Shown piece by piece: positions 1-8,058 of a stretch of 53,387 nt of DNA. The DNA comes from an uncultured Bacilli bacterium (GTDB taxonomy: Bacteria > Bacillota_I > Bacilli_A > RF39 > UBA660), in contig CAKOKN010000008.1 of assembly GCA_934091055.1 (NCBI GenBank), positions 1 to 53,387 of the forward strand. The letters run 5' to 3'. The position numbers and the translations under genes are program-made. Position 1 is the first letter of the stretch. Each line of letters starts with the position of its first letter. A model generated the notes under the pieces. That model was not told the origin of the DNA and made no database searches. It was given only the letters and a program-made list of their open reading frames with translations.

Positions 1-74
1 TGGTTGATAGGCTAGAAGTGGAAGTGTAGCGATACATTGAGCGGACTAGTACTAATAGATTGAGGATTTAATCC
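1..74 (+). rRNA. rrl: 23S ribosomal RNA, 3' end (partial)
   Basis: The first ~74 bases match the conserved 3' end of bacterial 23S rRNA, including the stretch GCGGACTAGTACTAATAGAT followed by the closing strand of the terminal helix. The gene begins left of the window. It is followed about 75 bases later by the 5S gene, the usual rRNA operon order. The exact 3' end is approximate. Confidence 0.95.
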
Positions 75-146
75 CTAAATTATTTAATTTGATTAACCGC
101 ATTATCATGTTTTCAGAGAACTATTAATATAAATTTATTAAATTAT

Positions 147-252
147 ATTGGTGATTATTGCGAAGTGGTTCACCTGTTCCCATACCGAACACAGAAGTTA
201 AACACTTCAGCGCCGACGATAGTGAGTTTTGCTAAAATAGGTCGTTGCCAAT
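147..252 (+). rRNA. rrf: 5S ribosomal RNA
   Basis: A ~106-nt segment with the 5S hallmarks: terminal helix ATTGGT/GCCAAT, the loop CCATACCGAACACAGAAGTT and the downstream GCGCCGACGATAGT-type segment. It lies directly after the 23S 3' end, as in a standard operon. Ends are placed from the terminal helix and may be off by a few bases. Confidence 0.93.
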
Positions 253-303
253 ATTTTTTTTATGTCTAAAATCTTTAAACATTAAGAAATTAGGCAATTA
301 ATT

Positions 304-333
304 AAAAAGAAAGATTTGTTTCTTTCTTTTTTT
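304..333 (+). terminator. Rho-independent terminator of the rRNA operon
   Basis: A perfect 10-bp stem (304-313 with 322-331) with an 8-base loop leads into a T tract. It follows the 5S gene and ends just before the promoter of the next gene. Confidence 0.75.
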
Positions 334-334
334 G

Positions 335-343
335 TGTTATAAT
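335..343 (+). promoter_or_regulatory. Extended -10 promoter element
   Basis: TGTTATAAT (TGn plus a consensus -10) sits right after the rRNA terminator and 20 bases upstream of the ATG at 363. Any -35 element would fall in the terminator loop (TTGTTT, 316-321) and is weak, typical of extended -10 promoters. Confidence 0.5.
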
Positions 344-362
344 AACTCTAAAGGTGATTACT

Positions 363-1892
363 ATGGCTTTTAGTGGTAGAGAAAAATTCAAAGAAAGAAA
401 GTTTTCTTTCAAAAATAAAGAAAAGAAAGCAAAAAAAGAGAGAGACATAACAAAAGAAAGTCCTCTAAAGATAATATTATTTTCCCCATTAATGTTTATG
501 GGTCTATTTTATAATGTAATACACCACGATACTAAAAAATCAAAAGAAAAAACTATATCAAATGTAGAAGATGAAACCTATACACATAAGAATATAAATA
601 ATGAAGCATCAGATACTGTACATAAAGAAGTATTTAAAAAAAATAACATCACTAGCAATAAACAAATATATAATAAATATAAAAATACTAGAGTAATTCA
701 AAAAAGAGACGAAACTTTATCAAAAAATAACAGTTTAAAATACACTGGTTTTAATAACAGCCAATATTCAAATAACGAAAAAGCAATAATAAATACAAAG
801 TCTTCAAATAATATGCTAGTGGACATAGACAAAGAAGTAGAAACTAAATCACTAGAGAAACAAATATTATTAAAATTTCAAAAAAAATTAAATAATCTGG
901 TAACAGAAATAGAGGTACTAGAAAGCGAAGAATATCTAATAAGCAAGTATGCAAATGATCATAATAGACTAGAAGAAGCAATAAAAATAAAAAAAGAAAT
1001 AGATAGTTTAATAAAGAAAATTAACGAAATAAATGAAAAATATAATCTTATAAAAAATAACAATTTAATTAAAGAACCATTACTTTTAGAAGATAGTCTT
1101 TTAGTAGACGATATCATAAACTACAAAGAAAAACTATTAAATAATAACTACAACACTATATCAAATAATATCAAGTTATTAGAAGAATATAATACACTAT
1201 ATACAAAGACAGAAGATTTAACAAATAAAATAGAATATCTTGAAGAAAAAACCTCCGAACGAGTAGAAGAACTATCTAATCGTAATAAAAATTATAAGGA
1301 AGCAAGAGAAAAAATTACAGATTTAGGAAAAATAAATAACGACTGCAAAAACATAATCGCAGGTTATCAAGAATACTTAAAAGACATAAGTTCAAAAGTA
1401 GATAAAATAGAGGAAGAAAAATATTACAAATATAAATTAATGGGTTTAAATAAATTTCTATCATCATCATTAAAATATATAGGTTATTTAACTTTAACGC
1501 CATTAAGAGGATTAATACCCACAATAGCAGTTAAAACAATGGCTACAAGAGATCTAACTAAAAAAATGTATGAAAGTATTCATTACGAAAAAGTAGAAAA
1601 AATAAAGTACTCCTTAACAAACTATCAAAGTGAAATAAATAACAAAATATTCGATTTAGATAATCTAGATAAAAACATCGATGCTGCTCTATCAGATATC
1701 GAAAAATTAAAAAAAGAATTCAATATATACTTTTCTAAATATAATCTTCAAGAATACCAAGATACATATCAAAAAATAATAATTATGGAAGAAAATATTA
1801 TTAAAAATAAAAAACAATTAGAAATAGTAAAAAACAAACTAACAAAAAGTAGAGAATTAAATAAAATTAAATTAAAAAAAATAAATTCATAG
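363..1892 (+). CDS. Coiled-coil membrane protein, unknown function
   Basis: A 509-aa lysine/glutamate/asparagine-rich protein that I do not recognise. The basic N-terminus (~30 residues, many Lys) is followed by a hydrophobic stretch of about 17 residues (KIILFSPLMFMGLFYNV, near residues 35-51), probably one membrane segment. Then comes a polar Asn-rich linker to ~residue 150 and long heptad-like helices to the C-terminus, interrupted near residues 365-395 by a short apolar region. ATG 363 is chosen over the upstream GTG 354 because AAAGGTGAT (350-358) is the ribosome binding site. It has its own extended -10 promoter and a terminator (1930-1964), so it is monocistronic. The architecture suggests a membrane-tethered scaffold, but that is only inference. 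Confidence 0.7.
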   Translation: MAFSGREKFKERKFSFKNKEKKAKKERDITKESPLKIILFSPLMFMGLFYNVIHHDTKKSKEKTISNVEDETYTHKNINNEASDTVHKEVFKKNNITSNKQIYNKYKNTRVIQKRDETLSKNNSLKYTGFNNSQYSNNEKAIINTKSSNNMLVDIDKEVETKSLEKQILLKFQKKLNNLVTEIEVLESEEYLISKYANDHNRLEEAIKIKKEIDSLIKKINEINEKYNLIKNNNLIKEPLLLEDSLLVDDIINYKEKLLNNNYNTISNNIKLLEEYNTLYTKTEDLTNKIEYLEEKTSERVEELSNRNKNYKEAREKITDLGKINNDCKNIIAGYQEYLKDISSKVDKIEEEKYYKYKLMGLNKFLSSSLKYIGYLTLTPLRGLIPTIAVKTMATRDLTKKMYESIHYEKVEKIKYSLTNYQSEINNKIFDLDNLDKNIDAALSDIEKLKKEFNIYFSKYNLQEYQDTYQKIIIMEENIIKNKKQLEIVKNKLTKSRELNKIKLKKINS

Positions 1893-1929
1893 TGGTACAA
1901 TAGATAGCATTATAATTACACTTACTGAT

Positions 1930-1964
1930 AGAAGATTAAGTAACAATTACTTTTTCTTCTTTTT
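1930..1964 (+). terminator. Rho-independent terminator
   Basis: Inverted repeat AGAAGA..AAGTA/TACTT..TCTTCT with a small internal loop, followed by TTTT, 37 bases after the stop of the coiled-coil protein. Confidence 0.6.
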
Positions 1965-1991
1965 ATGTCTAAAAAAATTTCAAAATAATAC

Positions 1992-2020
1992 TTGTAAGAA
2001 AAATTAAATTGTGATATACT
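1992..2020 (+). promoter_or_regulatory. Promoter TTGTAA-17-TATACT
   Basis: -35 TTGTAA (1992-1997), a 17-bp spacer and -10 TATACT (2015-2020) with the extended TGn. Predicted start near 2027, about 30 bases before the ATG at 2059. Confidence 0.65.
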
Positions 2021-2058
2021 TACTACAGAATAGATGATATTTAAATAAGGAGGAACTT

Positions 2059-3009
2059 ATGAATAAGAATTTTACTTTATTAGTAGATAAAGAACATAAT
2101 GTACAAAAGGTAGCAAATACCGTTGTAAAATTTGTTTATCAAGATAAATCATATCTAGTATATAGTATCGATGAAAATGATCAAGATAGACAAATATTCA
2201 CATCTGAATTAATAAGAAATTCAGAAGGAAAAAATTTCATTGAAGACATTAAAGAAAAAGAAAAGATAGGAACAATAGTATATGAATTAGTTATGCTATT
2301 ACCAACTGAATATCAAAAAGGTAATAATCCAAAAGAACTAATAGATAATATATCTAAAAAATATTCACTTTCATTATCAGAAGAAATACCTGAATTAGGA
2401 GTACAAGAATATCATAAAAATTGTTCTATCGCTATAACTAAAAAAGAACTAGTAGAAGCTGCTGGTGAATTCTATAAAAATAATCTAGTAGAAGAAAAGA
2501 AAGAAGAAAAAGTAGAGGCTACTCCAGTGTTACCAACTTGGTCTATACCAACTCCAGTACCTGAAGCAAAACCAGAGCCAATTCCAACTACTCCAGTAGA
2601 AGAGACTCCTTCCCCTCAAGTAATACCAAATGTAGCTCCAAATGTTGTTTCAGCAACTCCTATTGAAGAAGTAAAGACATCACCAGTAGAACCTGTTATA
2701 GCTCCAATAGAAGCAAATAATGAACCACAACCAATTAATAATATAATCAATAATATACCTACTGAAGAAGTAAATACACAAAATATACCTAACCCACAAA
2801 TGGAAACACTTGCCATTTCTTCAGATCCAAGTTTAGCAAGTATAGGAATAGATCCTAGAAGTACACAACCTAATCTTGTAAGAACTAAAACAAAGAAAGC
2901 AGGTTTTGTGGGTAGTAAATACATAATAATTGGTACAGTATGTCTTGTCCTAGCTGTAGCAGTAGTAGTAGCAGCAGTTATTCTAATAAAACAAAAGACT
3001 AACGTTTAG
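2059..3009 (+). CDS. Tail-anchored protein with Pro-rich linker; N-terminal domain resembles DUF1292
   Basis: 316 aa in three parts. Residues 1-~150 form a globular acidic domain whose start (VVKFVYQDKSYLVYSIDEND) resembles DUF1292-type proteins; I offer this only as a resemblance. Residues ~155-275 are a low-complexity Pro/Glu/Val/Thr spacer. Residues ~288-312 are a single hydrophobic segment next to the C-terminus, ending KQKTNV. With no signal peptide the domain would face the cytoplasm, held by a C-terminal anchor. It has a strong AAGGAGGA site and its own promoter. Its last 11 bases overlap the end of the convergent queH. Function unknown. Confidence 0.75.
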   Translation: MNKNFTLLVDKEHNVQKVANTVVKFVYQDKSYLVYSIDENDQDRQIFTSELIRNSEGKNFIEDIKEKEKIGTIVYELVMLLPTEYQKGNNPKELIDNISKKYSLSLSEEIPELGVQEYHKNCSIAITKKELVEAAGEFYKNNLVEEKKEEKVEATPVLPTWSIPTPVPEAKPEPIPTTPVEETPSPQVIPNVAPNVVSATPIEEVKTSPVEPVIAPIEANNEPQPINNIINNIPTEEVNTQNIPNPQMETLAISSDPSLASIGIDPRSTQPNLVRTKTKKAGFVGSKYIIIGTVCLVLAVAVVVAAVILIKQKTNV

Positions 3010-3595
3010 AATAAACGCAGCCACAATAATTTTGTCTATATAAATTATATTTTTGAGATAATAAGATGGATTGTTTATATCCATCTTTCTTTTTAAAGTC
3101 TGAATATAACCATCTAACTTTATATTTATCCTCTAATGAACTTCCATACTCATTAATTAAATTAGCATTTTTATAAGGACTAACAGAAAGAGTAGTACAA
3201 AAAAAATCATATCCATTCTCTTTAGCAAGAGCAGCAGTTTTATCTAATCTCATCAAGTAGCAGACATTACATCTCTTACCTCTTTCAGGTTCTTTTTCAA
3301 GTCCCTTAATAAGATTCTCATATAAATCATTATCATAATCACAATCCTTAATATCAAGACTATTTTCAGTATCTATCTCATTAATAAGTCTAATTTGTTC
3401 TTCTTTTCTTTTTAAATACTCATCATAAGGAAAAATATTAGGATTATAATATAAAATAGTAATATCAAAATATTTAGTTAAATAAGTAATAACGTAACTA
3501 CTACAAGGACCACAGCAGCTATGAAGAAGTAATCTCTTTTTACCATCTAAACTATTAAGTATCTCTTCACACTTATCACTATAATTATTATTCAT
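2999..3595 (-). CDS. queH: Epoxyqueuosine reductase QueH
   Basis: 198 aa. QueH reduces epoxyqueuosine to queuosine in tRNA, the last step of queuosine synthesis, as a non-homologous replacement of QueG. The sequence shows the family signatures: HSCCGPCSSY near residue 25, YYNPNIFPYDEYLKRK near 50, CNVCYLMRLDKTA near 108 and FCTTLSVSPYKN near 131. These supply the paired cysteines that bind the iron-sulfur/metal centre. Length is normal for the family. Start ATG (complement of 3593-3595) is preceded on the minus strand by AAGGAGGAAG, and a TATAAT -10 lies at about 3624-3629. It converges on the tail-anchored gene with an 11-bp overlap. No other queuosine genes are in the window. Confidence 0.93.
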   Translation of the reverse strand: MNNNYSDKCEEILNSLDGKKRLLLHSCCGPCSSYVITYLTKYFDITILYYNPNIFPYDEYLKRKEEQIRLINEIDTENSLDIKDCDYDNDLYENLIKGLEKEPERGKRCNVCYLMRLDKTAALAKENGYDFFCTTLSVSPYKNANLINEYGSSLEDKYKVRWLYSDFKKKDGYKQSILLSQKYNLYRQNYCGCVYSKR

Positions 3596-3662
3596 AAACT
3601 TCCTCCTTTAAATAATCAAACATATTATAACATAAATCATCATATTTTTTCATATAATTTTC

Positions 3663-3691
3663 TTGAAAAAAGGGTTATAAACTGATAAAAT
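3663..3691 (+). promoter_or_regulatory. Promoter TTGAAA-17-TAAAAT, extended -10
   Basis: TTGAAA (3663-3668), 17-bp spacer, TGATAAAAT. The predicted start (~3698) coincides with the GGAGG site at 3698-3702, so the leader would be very short (~13 nt). Confidence 0.55.
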
Positions 3692-3710
3692 ATAAATGGA
3701 GGCTGACAAA

Positions 3711-4226
3711 ATGGAAAAAGAAAGAAACATACCATTAAAAAATTATATAATATTAGGAGTAGTATTAATACTATCAGTAATAGTAGTAATATATTTTTAC
3801 ATGTGGAATAATGCCTATGAAGAGAGTAAACTAAATACCACTATTATGGATAAATATCTTCAAGTAATAAACTATAACGAATTAAATAATTACTTAATAG
3901 AAAATAAAGATGCCGTTATCTATGTATCAGTATTAGAAGATCAAGAAATAAGAAACTTTGAAAGAAAATTTAAAAGTATCATAGTAAATAATTCATTAAA
4001 TAGTGATATATTATATTTAGATTTAACTTCAGAATTAAAAAATAATAACACAAAAAAAGAAATAGATAAAACATACAGTATTAACAATAAAAGTATTAGT
4101 AATGTTCCCTCTATAATTGTATATAAAAATGGCAATATATCAAGTATATATAACATAAAAGATGATAATTATAACATAGAAAAAATAACTAAATACCTAA
4201 AAGAAGAAGGAATAATAAATGATTAA
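3711..4226 (+). CDS. Membrane-anchored thioredoxin-fold protein without CxxC
   Basis: 171 aa. An N-terminal membrane segment (about residues 14-32) is followed by an extracytoplasmic domain with a thioredoxin-like outline: a beta strand DAVIYVSVLE, an alpha region, DILYLDLTSEL, then VPSIIVYKNGNI with the cis-Pro-like position and a C-terminal helix. The usual CxxC position is occupied by non-cysteine residues, so it is probably redox-inactive. Start ATG 3711 is chosen because GGAGG lies at 3698-3702; the ATG at 3696 overlaps that site. The end overlaps trmL by 8 bases, so the two are translationally linked. The fold call is by pattern only. Confidence 0.7.
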   Translation: MEKERNIPLKNYIILGVVLILSVIVVIYFYMWNNAYEESKLNTTIMDKYLQVINYNELNNYLIENKDAVIYVSVLEDQEIRNFERKFKSIIVNNSLNSDILYLDLTSELKNNNTKKEIDKTYSINNKSISNVPSIIVYKNGNISSIYNIKDDNYNIEKITKYLKEEGIIND

Positions 4227-4728
4227 CATAGTTTTATATGAACCAGAAATACCAGAAAATACAGGAAATATTATGAGAACTTGTGCTGCTACTAATAGTA
4301 AATTACATTTTATAGAACCACTTGGCTTTGCTCTAGATATTAATAGAATAAAAAGAAGTGGAGTAAACTATATAGATAAAGTAGATTATAAAAGATATAT
4401 AGATTATGATGATTTTGTTAGTCAAAACGAAGGAGAATATTATTACTTTACTAGATATGGTACTAAAGCATATAGTGAGATAGACTTTTCTGATAAAAAT
4501 AAAAATATATATTTAATATTTGGTAAAGAAAGTACAGGAATACCAAAGAATATACTTCATAATAATTTAGATAAATGTTATAGAATACCCACTAGTGATA
4601 ATGTTAGAGCATTAAACTTATCTAACTGTGTAGCATTAGTAACTTATGAAGCATTAAGACAACAAGACTTTCCTAATTTATTAAGAAGTGATCCCTTTAA
4701 AGGAGAAGATTACTTAGAAAAAGAATAG
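4219..4728 (+). CDS. trmL: tRNA (cytidine(34)-2'-O)-methyltransferase TrmL
   Basis: 169 aa SPOUT-class methyltransferase that methylates the 2'-OH of the wobble base of tRNA-Leu isoacceptors, using SAM. Family motifs: the N-terminal VLYEPEIPENTGNIMRTCAA, then IEPLGFALD near residue 33, IYLIFGKESTGIP (residues ~93-105) and the knot motif IPTSDNVRALNLSNCVALV (~122-140). Length is typical. It overlaps the upstream gene by 8 bases and ends in a bidirectional terminator shared with the convergent thioredoxin-like gene. Confidence 0.95.
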   Translation: MINIVLYEPEIPENTGNIMRTCAATNSKLHFIEPLGFALDINRIKRSGVNYIDKVDYKRYIDYDDFVSQNEGEYYYFTRYGTKAYSEIDFSDKNKNIYLIFGKESTGIPKNILHNNLDKCYRIPTSDNVRALNLSNCVALVTYEALRQQDFPNLLRSDPFKGEDYLEKE

Positions 4729-4752
4729 CTTTATTTAATAAAGCCATTCTTT
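4718..4752. terminator. Bidirectional terminator between trmL and the thioredoxin-like gene
   Basis: Hairpin AGAATAGCTTTATT/AATAAAGCCATTCT with A and T tracts on the two sides. It serves both convergent genes, and both stop codons lie inside the stem. Confidence 0.75.
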
Positions 4753-5171
4753 TTTAATTTATTAATAATTTTATCAGTAGATATATCACCATTTATTCTA
4801 GTAGCAGTAGTCTCTTCTTCACCATCATTTATAAATATAGTGGTAGGAGTACTTCCATCAAAACTAAACTCACTCTTTAACTTATTATAATCTTCTTTAT
4901 CAAAAGTATCAACATCAGCATAATAGATAGTAATATCATATTTATTTGCTACTTTTTCAAGTTTAGGTTTATATACATTACAATGACTACATTTAGTAGA
5001 TGTTAAACATAACACAAAACTATCTTTATTATCTATTTTTTCATTTATTTCTTCGTAAGTTAAACTCTTTAAATTACTTTTCTTAAAAAACATTTGATAA
5101 GAAAAGAATATAACTACTAGAACTAAAACTCCTATTAATAAATATAAATAAATTTTATTTTTATCTTTCAT
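4731..5171 (-). CDS. Membrane-anchored thioredoxin-family protein (CSHC active site)
   Basis: 146 aa. Residues ~7-28 form one membrane segment; the rest is a thioredoxin domain facing out. The redox motif is TKCSHCNVYKP (near residues 59-69), i.e. CxxC with S-H between the cysteines, followed by DITIYYADVD, the cis-Pro loop GSTPTTIFINDGE and a C-terminal helix. This fits a surface thiol-disulfide oxidoreductase or reductase; direction of the reaction cannot be told. GGTGG lies upstream of the ATG on the minus strand. It is divergent from the pilus operon and shares with it a region bearing a perfect 19-bp inverted repeat, which may link their expression. Many proteins of that operon are cysteine-rich. 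Confidence 0.88.
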   Translation of the reverse strand: MKDKNKIYLYLLIGVLVLVVIFFSYQMFFKKSNLKSLTYEEINEKIDNKDSFVLCLTSTKCSHCNVYKPKLEKVANKYDITIYYADVDTFDKEDYNKLKSEFSFDGSTPTTIFINDGEEETTATRINGDISTDKIINKLKKNGFIK

Positions 5172-5184
5172 ATATAACCACCAA

Positions 5185-5257
5185 TATAATCATACCATTT
5201 TTTCAATAAAATTGCAAAAAATACTTTTAATTTTATATAAAAAATGGTATGATTATA
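5185..5257. repeat. Perfect 19-bp inverted repeat in a divergent promoter region
   Basis: Arms 5185-5203 and 5239-5257 are exact reverse complements, separated by 35 bases. Each arm contains TGGTATGAT reading outward, an extended -10-like element for the gene on that side. It could be two mirrored promoters, an operator pair, or both. Confidence 0.7.
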
Positions 5258-5287
5258 AGAGAATATATAGATAGTAGGAGGTATAGT

Positions 5288-5977
5288 ATGAGTAAACTTA
5301 AATATATAATATTTACAATTCTATTATTTATATTTAGCTTTTCTTATACCTATGCAGATTGTACTAAAGAAGAACTATCCTCTCTATCTAAAGAAGCAGA
5401 TAAAATAATGGTTACTTATAAACATTTAGGAGCTGTAGAAGTAGAAGGTGGTGTTCTAGAATACAATCACTTCTTAATTACTTTTAAAAACATAAATAAA
5501 GATCTTTATATAAAAACAATATATGATGAAGAAATCAAAGCAGAAGATAATAGTAGTACTATATCTTTTAATACAGAAACAGGAACTTATAAATACTATA
5601 TTATGTCAACAAAATGCGGTACTTCTGTATCGGAAATTAAAGTTAACATTCCTAGATTTAATACATATTCATTAGATCCATTATGTAAAGGTATAGATGG
5701 TGATGATTTCCCATTATGTGGAAAATATTATAATACATACGTTGATTATGATACATTTGAAACAAAAGTTACTGAATATAGGAAAATAAATAAAGTAGCT
5801 AACTTTGATACAGATAAATCTAATAATACTACTAAGGAAAATAAAATAAGTAAAATAGCAAATAATATAGTTGAATTCATAACAAAATATCAATTATATT
5901 TATTAATAGCTCTAATAGTAATTCTAATAATTTTATTACTATTAAGAAAAAGAAGAAAAAGAGGTGTATTAGAATGA
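5288..5977 (+). CDS. Exported membrane protein at the start of the Tad-like operon
   Basis: 229 aa, not recognised. A signal peptide (about residues 1-24, cleaved after YTYA) leads into an extracellular domain of ~165 residues with a few cysteines (DCTKEEL, STKCGTS, DPLCKGID, FPLCGKYY). A C-terminal membrane segment (~195-218) and a basic tail RKRRKRG follow, giving a type I topology. Start ATG 5288 follows AGGAGG (5276-5281); the upstream ATG at 5249 lacks a site. It overlaps the next gene by 4 bases (ATGA). Being first in the pilus operon, it is probably an accessory assembly or adhesion component, but the function is inferred only from position. Confidence 0.78.
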   Translation: MSKLKYIIFTILLFIFSFSYTYADCTKEELSSLSKEADKIMVTYKHLGAVEVEGGVLEYNHFLITFKNINKDLYIKTIYDEEIKAEDNSSTISFNTETGTYKYYIMSTKCGTSVSEIKVNIPRFNTYSLDPLCKGIDGDDFPLCGKYYNTYVDYDTFETKVTEYRKINKVANFDTDKSNNTTKENKISKIANNIVEFITKYQLYLLIALIVILIILLLLRKRRKRGVLE

Positions 5978-8058
5978 AAAAGAACCTCTATATAATAATG
6001 ATTATAATATTATTTATATCATTTTCAAATACAGTAAAAGCAGCTTGTGGAGATTTAATATATGAAATGACAAATATAACAGTAACAGACAATGGTAAAG
6101 GTGGAGCGAAAATAGCTTTTGAAGGTTGGGCTTTTATTCATTTTACAAATAATTCAAAAGATGTTAAGAAATATACATATGGTGGACCATATGGTGGCGG
6201 TCAAGAAATAATGATTGTTGCAACCACCACTAGTGGTAAAAAAATATATTTAAAAAATCTATTGTATGATGATGAAAATATAACAACATCAGATCCAAAA
6301 TTAAAAGCTTATAATTTTTACTATACACTGTTTTACGATAAAGGAAATGGTAATGTAGGAGGAGAATATACTAATAATTATAATCATTTAACAGGACAAT
6401 ATGATGCAAACAGCTGTAAAGGAGTAAATGCTAATGGTAGTGAAACAACACAGTGTTTATATGAAGATATAGGTTTTCATATAGAGTTTGACACCTCGTC
6501 ATTAAATATAACTTCAGATGAGGAAGTGGAGTTTTTACTATATGCAACAAATAATGATTTTACAAATAAATATGGAGATAACTGTAATGGCACTAAAGAC
6601 AGAAAAGGAAAAGTTGATGCAATAGGATATGATAGAAGAAATTGGGCTGGAAGTCAAATATACTATTATGATGGTGTATTAAAGAATAGAAGCACCTCAA
6701 AAATTGGCATAACAAGTGAGTCAAGTTCAAAAGACAAAGTATATGTAACAGTACACGATGGAATGCCAAGATTAAATGATGGAAATAACTGGACATTGGC
6801 AGGCGGCTATGGTAATTATATAAAAAATGATACATATGATTTGTATGGAGCTAAGAGAACAGAAGACGGTAATTGTGGTCAATATAATTGTGGCCCTGGT
6901 GATTATATTATACGAACTTCATCCACTGGATTGCAGCCAGGAAATACTAACTTTGCAAGAATTTATAGAAGTTGGGCTGTACCAGCTGGAAAAACAACAT
7001 TAAAAATCAAAGTTAAAAGTGATAAAAAGTGTACCATTCCCCCTGCTAGTCCTAAAAAGGATATGAAATGCAATAACTGGACAAACCTAAGTTCTACATG
7101 TAAAGAACTAACAGTAATAAATGGAGATGCTAGGGCAAATGTAAAAATTACTCAAAAAGGTTATATTGCAAATGTATTCAAATCTAATCTAGTAAACACA
7201 GATCAAAATTATAATGCCAGTAGTTATAATGGAGGATGGTTTAAATATGGAATAACCTATTACAATGAAGTAAGTTGGGAATTTATAAATGGTGATGCTT
7301 TATCTCAAGATGTTAAAAATAAAATAACCGAAGCGATGCAGGACAGATTAAATGATTTAACAAAATTTGAAAATAATTTAGTATTAAACATAAAAGGTCT
7401 GAATGATACAAAACCTATAACAAAGTGTACTGCAAGTGGAAGCTTTACTTCAGGAAATAAACTAATAACAACTTGTACTTTTTTCCTACCAAGTTCAAAA
7501 ATAAATAATAATTTAAGTGGAAAAGTAACTTATAGTCAATCAGATACAGCAGGAATTAATAATAGATATTATATTCCAACTAGCGAAAGTAACCATAAAA
7601 TTGATGCTACTTTATCTGGTCTTAGTAGACTAAACGTAGATCAAGCTAATACTGATAGTGCACTTGCAAAAAAAGGTAATAAAAAGTCTTGGCTTGGTGA
7701 TTGGAGTATAAGCACAACTTGTAGTTTACAAGTAAAAGATAGATTAACAAATACTCCATCCACTGATGGAAGTGGAACTAATACAGAAAAAGTAAAATAT
7801 AAATTTATATATAGACCGATAAATCTAAGTAATCCCTTTCCTAACAGATACCCAGGAATAAATTGGTATGATTGGTATATAACAGAAAACAATAAAGATA
7901 AAAAAACACTCGAAGAATCTTATAGTAAATTAGATTATTATGTTAATCTAGATAATAAAACAATAAGTGAAATAAAGAAATATAACCAGAATAAAACATA
8001 TTTTGGAGAAGTAGAAAAAGAGTTCTTTAATCAATATATCAAAGAAGGTGGTAGTTAA
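5974..8058 (+). CDS. Large secreted Cys-rich protein of the Tad-like operon
   Basis: 694 aa, not recognised. The signal peptide MKKNLYIIMIIILFISFSNT ends near residue 23 (VKA|A). The mature part is polar, rich in Asn, Gly, Ser, Thr and Tyr, with over a dozen cysteines spread along its length (e.g. NCGQYNCG, KCTIPP, KCNNW, KCTASG, TTCSLQV), consistent with several disulfide-stabilised beta domains. There is no obvious C-terminal anchor. It overlaps its neighbours (ATGA with the gene before, shared A of TAATG with the gene after), so it is translated as part of the operon. A large secreted protein beside pilus assembly genes could be an adhesin or tip protein; this is inference from context. 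Confidence 0.78.
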   Translation: MKKNLYIIMIIILFISFSNTVKAACGDLIYEMTNITVTDNGKGGAKIAFEGWAFIHFTNNSKDVKKYTYGGPYGGGQEIMIVATTTSGKKIYLKNLLYDDENITTSDPKLKAYNFYYTLFYDKGNGNVGGEYTNNYNHLTGQYDANSCKGVNANGSETTQCLYEDIGFHIEFDTSSLNITSDEEVEFLLYATNNDFTNKYGDNCNGTKDRKGKVDAIGYDRRNWAGSQIYYYDGVLKNRSTSKIGITSESSSKDKVYVTVHDGMPRLNDGNNWTLAGGYGNYIKNDTYDLYGAKRTEDGNCGQYNCGPGDYIIRTSSTGLQPGNTNFARIYRSWAVPAGKTTLKIKVKSDKKCTIPPASPKKDMKCNNWTNLSSTCKELTVINGDARANVKITQKGYIANVFKSNLVNTDQNYNASSYNGGWFKYGITYYNEVSWEFINGDALSQDVKNKITEAMQDRLNDLTKFENNLVLNIKGLNDTKPITKCTASGSFTSGNKLITTCTFFLPSSKINNNLSGKVTYSQSDTAGINNRYYIPTSESNHKIDATLSGLSRLNVDQANTDSALAKKGNKKSWLGDWSISTTCSLQVKDRLTNTPSTDGSGTNTEKVKYKFIYRPINLSNPFPNRYPGINWYDWYITENNKDKKTLEESYSKLDYYVNLDNKTISEIKKYNQNKTYFGEVEKEFFNQYIKEGGS

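Noticed and set aside
1315..1524. Minus-strand open frame inside the coiled-coil protein gene
   Set aside because: No binding site, Leu/Ile-rich composition typical of the reverse of Lys/Asn-rich coding sequence; the plus-strand gene explains the region.
2616..2924. Minus-strand frame opposite the Pro-rich linker
   Set aside because: It is the reverse reading of a low-complexity linker; no start signals.
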